From assembly GCA_947456185.1 (NCBI GenBank), contig CANGPW010000021.1, forward strand, positions 1 to 36,183: a stretch of 36,183 bases of DNA, in the 5' to 3' direction. Positions within the stretch are counted from its first letter, which is position 1. Every line of letters begins with the position of its first letter. Positions 25,571 to 32,749 of this stretch are shown here, in pieces. The translations under genes and the position numbers were made by a program. Source of the DNA: Bacteroidota bacterium. GTDB lineage: Bacteria > Bacteroidota > Bacteroidia > UKL13-3. The notes below the pieces were generated by a model. That model was not told the DNA's origin. It saw only the letters and a program-made list of their open reading frames with translations, and ran no database searches.

Positions 25571-26929
25571 TTATAGTTTAAAACTTTTTAAATATTCTGG
25601 AGTAATTTCTAAACTATTCATATATTCTAACGTTTCTTTTTTCCTAATTAAATGAGGTTTACCATCCATATCTATCATTACAATATTTGGTCTCATAGCT
25701 ATAAACTGCATCCATTGCGTCATGTTATATGCACCTACAGTGTGTACAACTACATTATCCCCTTTTTTCATTGGAGGTAAAGTTATATTTTCCCTGATTA
25801 CATCAATATTCATACACAATGGACCGTAAATTACAGAATCTTCAGTGTAATGACTAAATTCTTGAGCAGGTGAAATTTTATGTTCATACCAGAAAGAAGT
25901 GAACAAAATATTTACCCCAAAATCCATGATTGTAGCTTTACGTCCGTCACTTAAACGTTTGTTTGCCAAAACTGTTCCTAATAAAAAACCAGCCTCATCA
26001 ACCAAAGAACGACCACTTTCCAAAATTAATAATGGTAAGTCTTCTTTACTATATTCTGAGTTTAACAAAGCAGAACAAATTGCTTCAGCATAATCATCAA
26101 AAGTTGGAACTGTATCAGCACCCATTAAATATGAACCTTTTAAAGTATTGCGAGAAGCAAATCCACCACCCATGTCAATATATGTAATGTTTTTCCCAAA
26201 TTTAGATTTTATGTGGAAAGCTAAATCCGATAATTTAGTTGCTGCTAATGCATAAGCACTGGGCGTTAACATAAATGTACCTATATGAGTATGCAAACCA
26301 ATCAAATCCATTTTATCAGTTAATATAATTTTGTTGATCGCATCCCAAGCTTGTCCACTTTCGTAATTAAAACCAAACCGATCCCACATAGGATAAACTC
26401 CTGTATCCATATTAACACGAATGGCTACTTTTGGTCGTTTTTTCAATTCATCTGTCAGTTCTATAATTCTGTATAATTCATCTAAATGATCAATGTGAAT
26501 CATTGATTCATTATTGATTGCTAAAATCAAATCTTCATCTGTTTTATCAGGTCCATTAAAAATAATTTTATTTCCCGGAACTCCGTTTAATAATGCTTTA
26601 TTATATTCAAAACCAGAAACTACTTCAGACCAACTTCCTTCTTGATGAAAAACACTACAAATGGCATTATTATAATGAGTTTTATAGCTCCATGCAAACT
26701 GTACTTTTGGATAGCGAGTGGTAAAAGCACGCACTGCATCCTTGTATGTTTTTCTAATAGTTTGCTCACTCATTACAAATAATGGAGAACCAAATTCACC
26801 TATTAAATCCTTTACTTTTGCACCATCAATATTGGTAACAGGAGCATATTCTGTTCGAGTTCCGTACTTGTTCATAACGCCAGTATTTAATTTTTTTATT
26901 ACTGGTCTTTCATATCTAATTTTTTCCAT
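25571..26929 (-). CDS. Fold-III PLP-dependent decarboxylase, LysA-like but not typical diaminopimelate decarboxylase
   Basis: A 452-residue enzyme of the alanine-racemase-fold decarboxylase group (LysA/SpeA/NspC). The PLP lysine is K83 in FAWSYKTHYN. The phosphate-binding glycines are GGGFA (254-258), ESGR is at 304-307, and the C-terminal catalytic segment contains GPLCMNID (369-376) and GAYN (399-402). In diaminopimelate decarboxylase the Cys motif normally reads CE(S/G)xD. Here it is CMNID, losing the Glu that contacts the substrate's distal end. That argues for a different substrate, for example a modified amino acid or a product of the adjacent ligase. It is the third gene of a run: PqqD-like, ATP-grasp, decarboxylase, with 77 bases before it and a terminator after it. 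Start is ATG at 26929. It could act as a decarboxylase or, less likely, an epimerase. Confidence 0.82.
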   Translation of the reverse strand: MEKIRYERPVIKKLNTGVMNKYGTRTEYAPVTNIDGAKVKDLIGEFGSPLFVMSEQTIRKTYKDAVRAFTTRYPKVQFAWSYKTHYNNAICSVFHQEGSWSEVVSGFEYNKALLNGVPGNKIIFNGPDKTDEDLILAINNESMIHIDHLDELYRIIELTDELKKRPKVAIRVNMDTGVYPMWDRFGFNYESGQAWDAINKIILTDKMDLIGLHTHIGTFMLTPSAYALAATKLSDLAFHIKSKFGKNITYIDMGGGFASRNTLKGSYLMGADTVPTFDDYAEAICSALLNSEYSKEDLPLLILESGRSLVDEAGFLLGTVLANKRLSDGRKATIMDFGVNILFTSFWYEHKISPAQEFSHYTEDSVIYGPLCMNIDVIRENITLPPMKKGDNVVVHTVGAYNMTQWMQFIAMRPNIVMIDMDGKPHLIRKKETLEYMNSLEITPEYLKSFKL

Positions 26930-27006
26930 GTGCTTTATTTGTATGCCGCTAGCTGATGGCTTTTGGCTATTTTTTTAATATTTTTTGATTGAGGCCAAAC
27001 GTGTTT

Positions 27007-28053
27007 TTAAAGCTCTCCTATTGTTGAAATTTGTTCAAATTCTTTTAAATCTACAATCATATCGAACGAATAACGAATAAACATTTTACCAATATCATAT
27101 ACTTTATATGGCTCAACATTTTGGCCTAATGCTAGTTTTACTAATGCTTCTGGTTGGTTTTGACCACAGCCAGCAGCTAAATAAACCCAAGCTGGAAAAC
27201 GCGGATTTATTTCCAATAAATAATATTTATTTTCAGCAGTTTTAATAAATTCTAGTTCCATTCCTCCACGCCATTTTGAAGAAGAAATAACCCTATTTGC
27301 AATGTTTACCAACTCTTCATCATCTAATGAAATACCTGCCCAAGCTTTACCTTTATCAGTTATAAAAAGTTTTCGCATGGGTACTGAACTTATTGCATTT
27401 CCTTGGCCATCTCCTAAAGCAGTTACATTTACCTCACTTCCAAAAACATATTCTTGAATAATTATTGGCAGTCCCCATTTAGCACTTATTTTGTTAAAAT
27501 AATTGGCTACTTGTTCTGCATTATATGCAATATATGCATCGTAAAACTTTCCTTTTACAACCATTGGATAAGAAAATTCTTTGGAAATACTTTGAATTTC
27601 AGCAGTGCTAAACATCATTTTACTATAAGGAACATCTACTCTATGTTTTTCACCAAATTCATAAAGGTTTGCTTTATGTCTTTCATCAAATTGTTCCTGA
27701 GTTGGTAAAAACATACAAATACCCAAATCGGATTTTAGCAATGGTTCTATTTTCATAAAATTTGCTAATTCAGCATCAAAATTAGGAATAATTACATCTA
27801 ATTTTTCTTGATTATGTATATAATAAATTCGTTCTAACAAAGAATCTATTCCGGCACTTGGTAATGGTATTTGGTATGACTTATCTACCAAATCGTGCAT
27901 ATATAAACCTGGTTCTAAAGTTTCATAACTTAAACCAATAATTCTAATATCAAAATCCTTACTTTCTTTTAATGCTCTTATTACAGGAATACCAGGCCCA
28001 GGACTATCAATATTATTTAATCCTGATACTGCAACCGTTATTTTTTGTTTCAT
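27007..28053 (-). CDS. ATP-grasp carboxylate-amine ligase-like protein
   Basis: A 348-residue ATP-grasp enzyme when started at the ATG at 28053. A TTG seven codons earlier is possible but less typical, because KITVAVSGLNN, the first strand of the pre-ATP-grasp domain, begins right after the ATG. Numbering from that TTG, the ATP-contacting lysine is in PMVVKGKF (about 170-177) and the hinge is IIIQEYVFGSE (204-214). The metal-binding end reads MELEFIK (272-278) and LLEINPRFPAW (286-296), with the expected Glu and Asn. The N-terminal part resembles the carbamoyl-phosphate-synthase large-subunit-like group. These enzymes form an acyl-phosphate from a carboxylate and join it to an amine. It follows the PqqD-like gene after 24 bases. 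The substrates cannot be deduced. Confidence 0.82.
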   Translation of the reverse strand: MKQKITVAVSGLNNIDSPGPGIPVIRALKESKDFDIRIIGLSYETLEPGLYMHDLVDKSYQIPLPSAGIDSLLERIYYIHNQEKLDVIIPNFDAELANFMKIEPLLKSDLGICMFLPTQEQFDERHKANLYEFGEKHRVDVPYSKMMFSTAEIQSISKEFSYPMVVKGKFYDAYIAYNAEQVANYFNKISAKWGLPIIIQEYVFGSEVNVTALGDGQGNAISSVPMRKLFITDKGKAWAGISLDDEELVNIANRVISSSKWRGGMELEFIKTAENKYYLLEINPRFPAWVYLAAGCGQNQPEALVKLALGQNVEPYKVYDIGKMFIRYSFDMIVDLKEFEQISTIGEL

Positions 28054-28077
28054 AAAATTATTCTTAGGTTTCAAAAA

Positions 28078-28326
28078 TTATTCAATTTCTTCAGCTACTT
28101 GATTAGTTTGTAACATCATTACAAAATCGTAATAATCTTTTTCAAAAGTTGAATCATCGGTCATGTATTTGCTTAAAATATATTTGCGTATTTCATCTTT
28201 GCTTTTCTCATCTTTAAGCATCCTGATTATTTCTAAGCCAATCGGATTAGTGCTAAAAGAATCTCCTGAAGTTGGATTAAAAATAAACCCAGATTCGCTA
28301 ATAGCTACATTTTTTTTTATTTTCAT
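28078..28326 (-). CDS. PqqD-family peptide-binding protein
   Basis: An 82-residue protein of the PqqD-like winged-helix family. It begins with a beta hairpin (KKNVAISESGFIFNPTSGDSF), then a helix STNPIGLEIIRMLKDEKS, then SKDEIRKYILSKYMTDDSTF and a last helix DYYDFVMMLQTNQ. This is the order of a RiPP recognition element, in which strand 3 and helix 3 bind a leader peptide. It is first in a minus-strand run with ATP-grasp and a PLP decarboxylase. No small precursor-like gene is visible in the 143 bases upstream or in the gaps downstream, so its partner may be encoded elsewhere, or it may present another protein. Start is ATG at 28326. Confidence 0.8.
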   Translation of the reverse strand: MKIKKNVAISESGFIFNPTSGDSFSTNPIGLEIIRMLKDEKSKDEIRKYILSKYMTDDSTFEKDYYDFVMMLQTNQVAEEIE

Positions 28327-28469
28327 TTCTTTATTTTTTTAATTATTAAAAGTGTAGTGTTTTTAATATTACGAATAACAAATAATTCAAGCATTTATTT
28401 GTTATAATTTTATTATAATTAGTTATAAAATTAGGAAATATAAATGACATATTGGTTACAATGTATTAA

Positions 28470-29684
28470 TTAAAACTTCATTGCTTTCAATGCTTTGGCT
28501 TTCCATTGAGCTGTAAGAACTACAATTAATGTTGCAGTTCCTCCAAAAACTACTGAAGGTGCTAATCCTAAAAATCTTGCGGCAACTCCACTTTCAAATG
28601 CACCAATTTCATTGGAACTTCCTATAAAAATAGTGTTAATAGATGAAACCCTTCCACGCATGTTATCAGGAACAAATATTTGCATAATTGCACCACGAAT
28701 GATCACACTTATGCTATCGAAAGCGCCACTAAAAAAAAGTAAAATTATACTCAAATAAAAATTGGTACTTAAACCAAAACCAATCATACAAAGTCCAAAT
28801 GCAGCCACAACAATTATCAGCGTTTGTCCAGGATTTTTAAAACTTCCATAAAACGAAAAAGCAATCATTGTTATACTAGCTCCTAATGATGGTGCTGCTC
28901 GCAAATAGCCTAATCCTTGCGGACCAACATTTAATATTTCATGGGCAAACGCTGGTAACAAAGCCACAGCACCACCAAACAAAACTGAAAATAAATCGAG
29001 TGAAAGTGCGCCTAAAATAATTTTATGGTTCAATACATATTTGATTCCTTCTGCTAAATTTAACCAAATAGAATCGTGTTTCATTGATACAATATGTTTC
29101 TTTACTTTTATTAAACTTAAAAAAATAAATGCAATGGAAAACAATCCAATAATTACAATAAAACTATTGGTAATTCCATAATAATTATACAAAAATCCCG
29201 CACTTGCCGGACCAGCTATAGATGCTATTTGCCAAGTGGTGCTATAAAAAGTGCTACCTTTTACCAATTGTTCTTTGCTTACTAATTGTGTTAAAATTGC
29301 TTGTCCTGCAGGCGCATAAAATCCCCTTCCCAATCCAATTAACATAATTAACCCATAAATGGCATTTACTTGTAAAGTTTTGGGAAATGAAATACCAGTA
29401 ACAACAAATAAACCTATTGCGCCAATTAACATGGTTAACATGCTAAATTGCATAATTTTTTTTCGGTTATGTTTATCGGCTACATGACCAGCAAACAAAG
29501 CAATACTAATGGCAGGAACGGCTTCGGCCAAACCAATTAAACCTAAAGCCAATACATCGTTGGTAAGTTTATAAATATGCCAACCTATTACAACTGCAAT
29601 AATTTGATAAGCAAAAGTTAAAAAAAATCGTGTTAATATAAAATTTCTATACCTGCTAATGTGCAACGGATGAGTTATACTCAT
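28470..29684 (-). CDS. Major facilitator superfamily exporter
   Basis: A 404-residue protein with about 12 membrane helices. The MFS motif A region between helices 2 and 3 reads LFAGHVADKHNRKKIM (63-78). GLGRGFYAPAGQAILTQLV follows, the pattern of the MFS_3/EntS-like group that exports siderophores or drugs. A second conserved block, FVPDNMRGRVSSINTIFIGSSNEIGAFESG, lies at about 335-364. The substrate is unknown. It follows the ABC permease gene after three bases, so they are likely co-transcribed, and it precedes the PqqD cassette by 143 bases. It could export a product of that cassette, but this is guesswork from proximity. Start is ATG at 29684. Confidence 0.88.
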   Translation of the reverse strand: MSITHPLHISRYRNFILTRFFLTFAYQIIAVVIGWHIYKLTNDVLALGLIGLAEAVPAISIALFAGHVADKHNRKKIMQFSMLTMLIGAIGLFVVTGISFPKTLQVNAIYGLIMLIGLGRGFYAPAGQAILTQLVSKEQLVKGSTFYSTTWQIASIAGPASAGFLYNYYGITNSFIVIIGLFSIAFIFLSLIKVKKHIVSMKHDSIWLNLAEGIKYVLNHKIILGALSLDLFSVLFGGAVALLPAFAHEILNVGPQGLGYLRAAPSLGASITMIAFSFYGSFKNPGQTLIIVVAAFGLCMIGFGLSTNFYLSIILLFFSGAFDSISVIIRGAIMQIFVPDNMRGRVSSINTIFIGSSNEIGAFESGVAARFLGLAPSVVFGGTATLIVVLTAQWKAKALKAMKF

Positions 29685-29687
29685 GAA

Positions 29688-31013
29688 TTAATTACTCATT
29701 TTTATCCACTTCCAAATTTCTTTGTAAGAAGGTTTTATTCCAAACGTTAAAATACCAATTCTATAAATTCGAGAAGCTAGCCAAACAGTAAACATAAAGC
29801 CACAAATCATTAACGACATAGATAATAAAAGTTCCCAAGTTGGAACTCCAAAAGGCAATCGAATCATCATAACAACTGGGGAAGTAAAAGGAATAATTGA
29901 CAGCCAAAATGCAGCTACACCATTAGGAGCATTTAACACCAAACCTTGAGCTAAAGCAATAGAAAAAACCAAAGGCATGGTAACTGGAAGCATAAATTGT
30001 TGCGTATCTGTTTCGTTATCGACTGCGCTTCCAATGGCAGCAAACAATGCTCCATAAAACAAATATCCTGTAATAAAATAAAACAAAAACACAGTAATTA
30101 AATATGGATAATTAAATGATAACAATCCATCTAAAAACGAATTTCCAATTATGGCATTTGTTGGCATTGCATTGGGCAATTGTGAGGAAACATTTGCTAA
30201 TTCTTTCACATGATCACCCATTAAAAATGAACTTACTAACGGCATTGCCAATAAAATAAGTGCTACCCAAATCACAAATTGTAACAAACCAACACTTGCT
30301 ATTCCGAGTATCTTCCCCATCATTAATTGAAATGGTTTCACCGATGAAATAATAATTTCAACAATGCGATTGGTCTTCTCCTCAATAATTCCTTTCATTA
30401 CCATTACACCATATAAAAATATGAATAAATAAATGAGTAATGCACCGCCCATTCCTAATGCAGTGGCGGCACCTGAATTACTTTTTTCTTCTACTTGGTT
30501 CTCAAAATTAATTTTTGTAGTACTTAATTTTACATTCGTTTCATTTATTTTATCAATGATACTTTGATCAATTTTATAATTAGCCAATTGCTCATTTTTA
30601 ACATATTTTTCTATTTCATTTTCTATATAATCTATTTGCGAAACACTAGGTTGTTCAATTGCTAACAGCTTTATTCCATTGGTATTATTTAACCCAAAAG
30701 AATCAGGAATTTGTAGCAATGCATAATAATCAGGATTGATTTTAAAAAATTCAGTTGACGTATAATTATCAATAGATCCATATTTAAAATTAAATATTTT
30801 GTTGTTATTTAATTTATCAGTTATTAATCCGCTGTTATCATTTACAAAAACTGTTTTTATTTCTTCATTTCCAGGACCGTTAATGGTAAAATAAATGGTA
30901 ATGCCATAAAACAATACAATCAATAATGGCGAAACAATGGTCATAATTAAAAAGGATTTCTTTTTAACCCTTGTTATAAACTCACGCTTAAGTATCAAAA
31001 ATATTTTATTCAT
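29688..31013 (-). CDS. ABC-2 type transporter permease (NatB-like)
   Basis: A 441-residue permease of the ABC-2/NatB class. It starts IFLILKREFITRVKKKSFLIMTIVSPLLIV, the usual first helix. A large extracytoplasmic segment of about 140 residues follows (50-180), then a five- or six-helix domain. KGIIEEKTNRIVEIIISSVKPFQLMMGKILG at about 208-238 is the signature stretch contacting the ATPase. The last helices include TPVVMMIRLPFG-like (FTSPVVMMIRLPFG). In most genomes an ATPase gene precedes it; here the upstream 260 bases are repeats and the next gene is an SDR dehydrogenase. Its motor must therefore be encoded elsewhere. It is followed after three bases by the MFS gene. Start is ATG at 31013. 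Confidence 0.9.
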   Translation of the reverse strand: MNKIFLILKREFITRVKKKSFLIMTIVSPLLIVLFYGITIYFTINGPGNEEIKTVFVNDNSGLITDKLNNNKIFNFKYGSIDNYTSTEFFKINPDYYALLQIPDSFGLNNTNGIKLLAIEQPSVSQIDYIENEIEKYVKNEQLANYKIDQSIIDKINETNVKLSTTKINFENQVEEKSNSGAATALGMGGALLIYLFIFLYGVMVMKGIIEEKTNRIVEIIISSVKPFQLMMGKILGIASVGLLQFVIWVALILLAMPLVSSFLMGDHVKELANVSSQLPNAMPTNAIIGNSFLDGLLSFNYPYLITVFLFYFITGYLFYGALFAAIGSAVDNETDTQQFMLPVTMPLVFSIALAQGLVLNAPNGVAAFWLSIIPFTSPVVMMIRLPFGVPTWELLLSMSLMICGFMFTVWLASRIYRIGILTFGIKPSYKEIWKWIKMSN

Positions 31014-31032
31014 AATTAAATTTATTGCAGCG

Positions 31033-31040
31033 CAAACATA
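31033..31040 (-). promoter_or_regulatory. Putative -7 element of the ABC permease/MFS operon
   Basis: Minus-strand TATGTTTG matches TAnnTTTG and lies 20 bases before the ATG. No TTG at the standard spacing; partial support. Confidence 0.35.
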
Positions 31041-31107
31041 GTTACAAGCTTGTTAAAAATTTAACCGATTATAAAAAAAGTGCTGAATGACAAAAGTGCG
31101 AAGTGAA

Positions 31108-31160
31108 GGCAATGGGCAATGGGCAATGGGCAATGGGCAATGGGCAATGGGCAATGGGCA
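31108..31160. repeat. Heptanucleotide tandem repeat, (GGCAATG) x 7.6
   Basis: Seven perfect copies of the 7-base unit GGCAATG plus four bases of an eighth, with no mismatches. It is intergenic, between the ABC permease promoter region and the SDR gene stop. The unit is much richer in G than the surrounding sequence. Confidence 0.97.
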
Positions 31161-31198
31161 AAAAGAATTTTTTCAAAACTAGTTTCCGAATTAAACTT

Positions 31199-31230
31199 TT
31201 TAACCTATTAACTTATTAACCAAATCAACA
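31199..31230. repeat. Degenerate TTAACC/ATTAAC short repeats
   Basis: Imperfect units (TTAACCTATTAAC, TTATTAACC, AAATCAAC) share the TTAACCTATTAAC core with the intergenic stretch near 13094-13137. No coding potential is visible. Confidence 0.4.
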
Positions 31231-31273
31231 ATATAACATTATTATAAATCAGCCATGAACTATGGTCTATAAA

Positions 31274-32035
31274 CTATCGTCTATTAATAATACTAGCAAT
31301 GGGCTGAGCGGTTGGCATAATTATCAGTTCATTTATATTTACCCTGAATGGACGATTTAAACAAAACCAAATGGCTTCGGCAATATCATTGGCAACTAAG
31401 TTTTCAAATCCTTCATAAACTTTATTGGCTTTTTCTATATCACCATGAAAACGAACAACTGAAAATTCAGTTTCCACTGCTCCAGGATGAATAGCTGTAA
31501 CTTTAACACCAAAAGGAGCCAATTCTATTCTCATTCCTTTACTTAAAGCATCTACCGCATGTTTGGTGGCACAATACACATTACCATTGTTATAAACTTC
31601 TTTTCCAGCTATGGAACCAATATTGATAATATGTCCGCTTTCCTTATTTTTCATAATTTGCAATACATATTTCGACACATATAACAATCCTTTAACATTG
31701 GTATCAATCATGGCTTCCCAATCGTTTAAATCACCATCATAAATTGGAGAAAGTCCGCTTGCTAATCCTGCATTATTCACCAAAACAGCTATGTTTTTCC
31801 AATCTTCATTTAAATTTTCAATGGCATTTTTAACTTCATGATGAATGCGTACATCAAATACTAAGGTTAAAACTTTTACTGAAAAAGATTCCTTTAATTC
31901 ATTGGCTAATTTTTCAATTTTATCTTGTCTACGTGCATTTAATATCAAATCAAAACCTTGAGCAGCAAGCAGACGAGCGGTGGCCTCTCCTATTCCTGAT
32001 GATGCTCCCGTAATAAATGCTATTTTATTTATCAT
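31274..32035 (-). CDS. Short-chain dehydrogenase/reductase (YdfG-like)
   Basis: A 253-residue classical SDR oxidoreductase. The nucleotide-binding TGASSGIG is at 9-16, with ILNARR after the second strand favouring NADP. VNNAG is at 86-90, the catalytic Ser141 in NIGSIAG, and the catalytic pair Y154/K158 in YCATKHA. The substrate loop follows HPGAVETEFS. The sequence resembles YdfG, which oxidises serine, 3-hydroxy acids or malonic semialdehyde derivatives. It begins divergently from the DUF421 gene, with only 35 bases between starts. Downstream, repeats separate it from the ABC permease. Start is ATG at 32035. Confidence 0.92.
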   Translation of the reverse strand: MINKIAFITGASSGIGEATARLLAAQGFDLILNARRQDKIEKLANELKESFSVKVLTLVFDVRIHHEVKNAIENLNEDWKNIAVLVNNAGLASGLSPIYDGDLNDWEAMIDTNVKGLLYVSKYVLQIMKNKESGHIINIGSIAGKEVYNNGNVYCATKHAVDALSKGMRIELAPFGVKVTAIHPGAVETEFSVVRFHGDIEKANKVYEGFENLVANDIAEAIWFCLNRPFRVNINELIIMPTAQPIASIINRR

Positions 32036-32041
32036 TTTATG

Positions 32042-32071
32042 TATGTTTGGTGTGCAAATTAATCAAAAATA
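32042..32071. promoter_or_regulatory. Back-to-back -7 elements for the divergent DUF421 and SDR genes
   Basis: TATGTTTG on the plus strand (32042-32049) suits the DUF421 ATG at 32071. TATTTTTG on the minus strand (32071-32064) suits the SDR ATG at 32035. Neither has a clear TTG at proper spacing, so these are tentative. Confidence 0.3.
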
Positions 32072-32574
32072 TGAATACTTATTTCGACATAATTTTACGT
32101 TCCTTAGCTGTTTATGTTTTTATCATATTGGCCATCCGCTTTTTTGGTAAAAAAGAACTTTCACAATTAAGCATTACCGACTTAGTACTGATACTTTTAA
32201 TAAGTAATGCGGTACAAAATGCAATGGTTGGACCTGATTCATCGCTAGCTGGTGGATTGGTGGCTGCACTCACTTTATTTGCTTTAAATTACATTATAAA
32301 ACTTATGTCATATAAAAGCAAAAGCTTTAGTAAAATTTTGGAGGGAGAACCTGTGATGTTGGTTTACAAAGGTTTTGTAAAAACGGAAAATTTACAAAAA
32401 CAAAAACTTACGATTGAAGAATTAGAAGCAGTGGTGCGAGAACATGGAATTGAAAAAATTGTAGATGCCGAATTGATCATGCTTGAAAGAGATGGTAGCA
32501 TTAGTGTAATTTCAAAAGAATTGAAAAACCAAACTATTCATAAATCTAAACACATTAAAAAATATGGAGAATAA
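32071..32574 (+). CDS. DUF421 (YetF-like) membrane protein
   Basis: A 167-residue protein with about three N-terminal membrane helices and a cytoplasmic domain typical of DUF421. The family pattern is visible as RFFGKKELSQLSITDLVLILLISNAVQNAMVG (about 25-56), then FSKILEGEPVMLVYKGFV, LTIEELEAVVREHGIEKI and AELIMLERDGSISVI. The biochemical role of YetF-like proteins is poorly known; in spore formers they take part in germination-related complexes, which does not apply here. I choose ATG at 32071 over the in-frame ATG at 32017. The extra 18 residues would overlap the SDR gene and a likely -7 element, and homologues begin close to the first helix. It ends next to an inverted-repeat element and a terminator. 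Confidence 0.83.
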   Translation: MNTYFDIILRSLAVYVFIILAIRFFGKKELSQLSITDLVLILLISNAVQNAMVGPDSSLAGGLVAALTLFALNYIIKLMSYKSKSFSKILEGEPVMLVYKGFVKTENLQKQKLTIEELEAVVREHGIEKIVDAELIMLERDGSISVISKELKNQTIHKSKHIKKYGE

Positions 32575-32580
32575 AATAGC

Positions 32581-32679
32581 AATTAATTATTGATTCTCAA
32601 CTTCCAGTGCTCATCTCTCAGCACCCAACTCCCATTGAAAATATCTCATTGCTAATCTCTTAAAAATCAATAATTAATT
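32581..32679. repeat. 99-base element bounded by 15-base perfect inverted repeats
   Basis: AATTAATTATTGATT (32581-32595) is exactly inverted at 32665-32679. The 69 bases between are C-rich on the plus strand, unlike the surroundings, and contain a small GTGCT...AGCAC hairpin (about 32607-32623). It begins seven bases after the DUF421 stop and could be a non-autonomous mobile or REP-like element. Confidence 0.65.
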
Positions 32680-32686
32680 ACAATAA

Positions 32687-32716
32687 AAAAAGGCCATCCT
32701 TGCGAGACAGCCTTTT
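32687..32716. terminator. Bidirectional hairpin terminator between DUF421 and yidC
   Basis: AAAAGGC (32687-32693) pairs with GCCTTTT (32710-32716), with an A-run before and a T-run within. It lies between two convergent genes, 34 bases from the yidC stop. Confidence 0.7.
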
Positions 32717-32749
32717 CAAAATTTTATAATTTATACTTCATCATTCAAA

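Noticed and set aside
25571-26929. Annotation as diaminopimelate decarboxylase lysA
   Set aside because: The fold matches, but the CE(S/G)xD motif is CMNID and the neighbours are PqqD-like and ATP-grasp genes, not lysine genes.
26930-27006. RiPP precursor peptide gene in the gap of the PqqD cassette
   Set aside because: No minus-strand frame with a start codon and a plausible leader/core fits in the 77 bases; the 143 bases before pqqD also show none.
28327-28469. Full promoter for the PqqD cassette
   Set aside because: An ATTATTTG-like stretch exists, but it does not fit TAnnTTTG with a TTG at correct spacing, so I did not call it.
31108-31160. Possible coding repeat or CRISPR
   Set aside because: A 7-base unit without spacers, lying in a gap with no frame that continues into a neighbouring gene.
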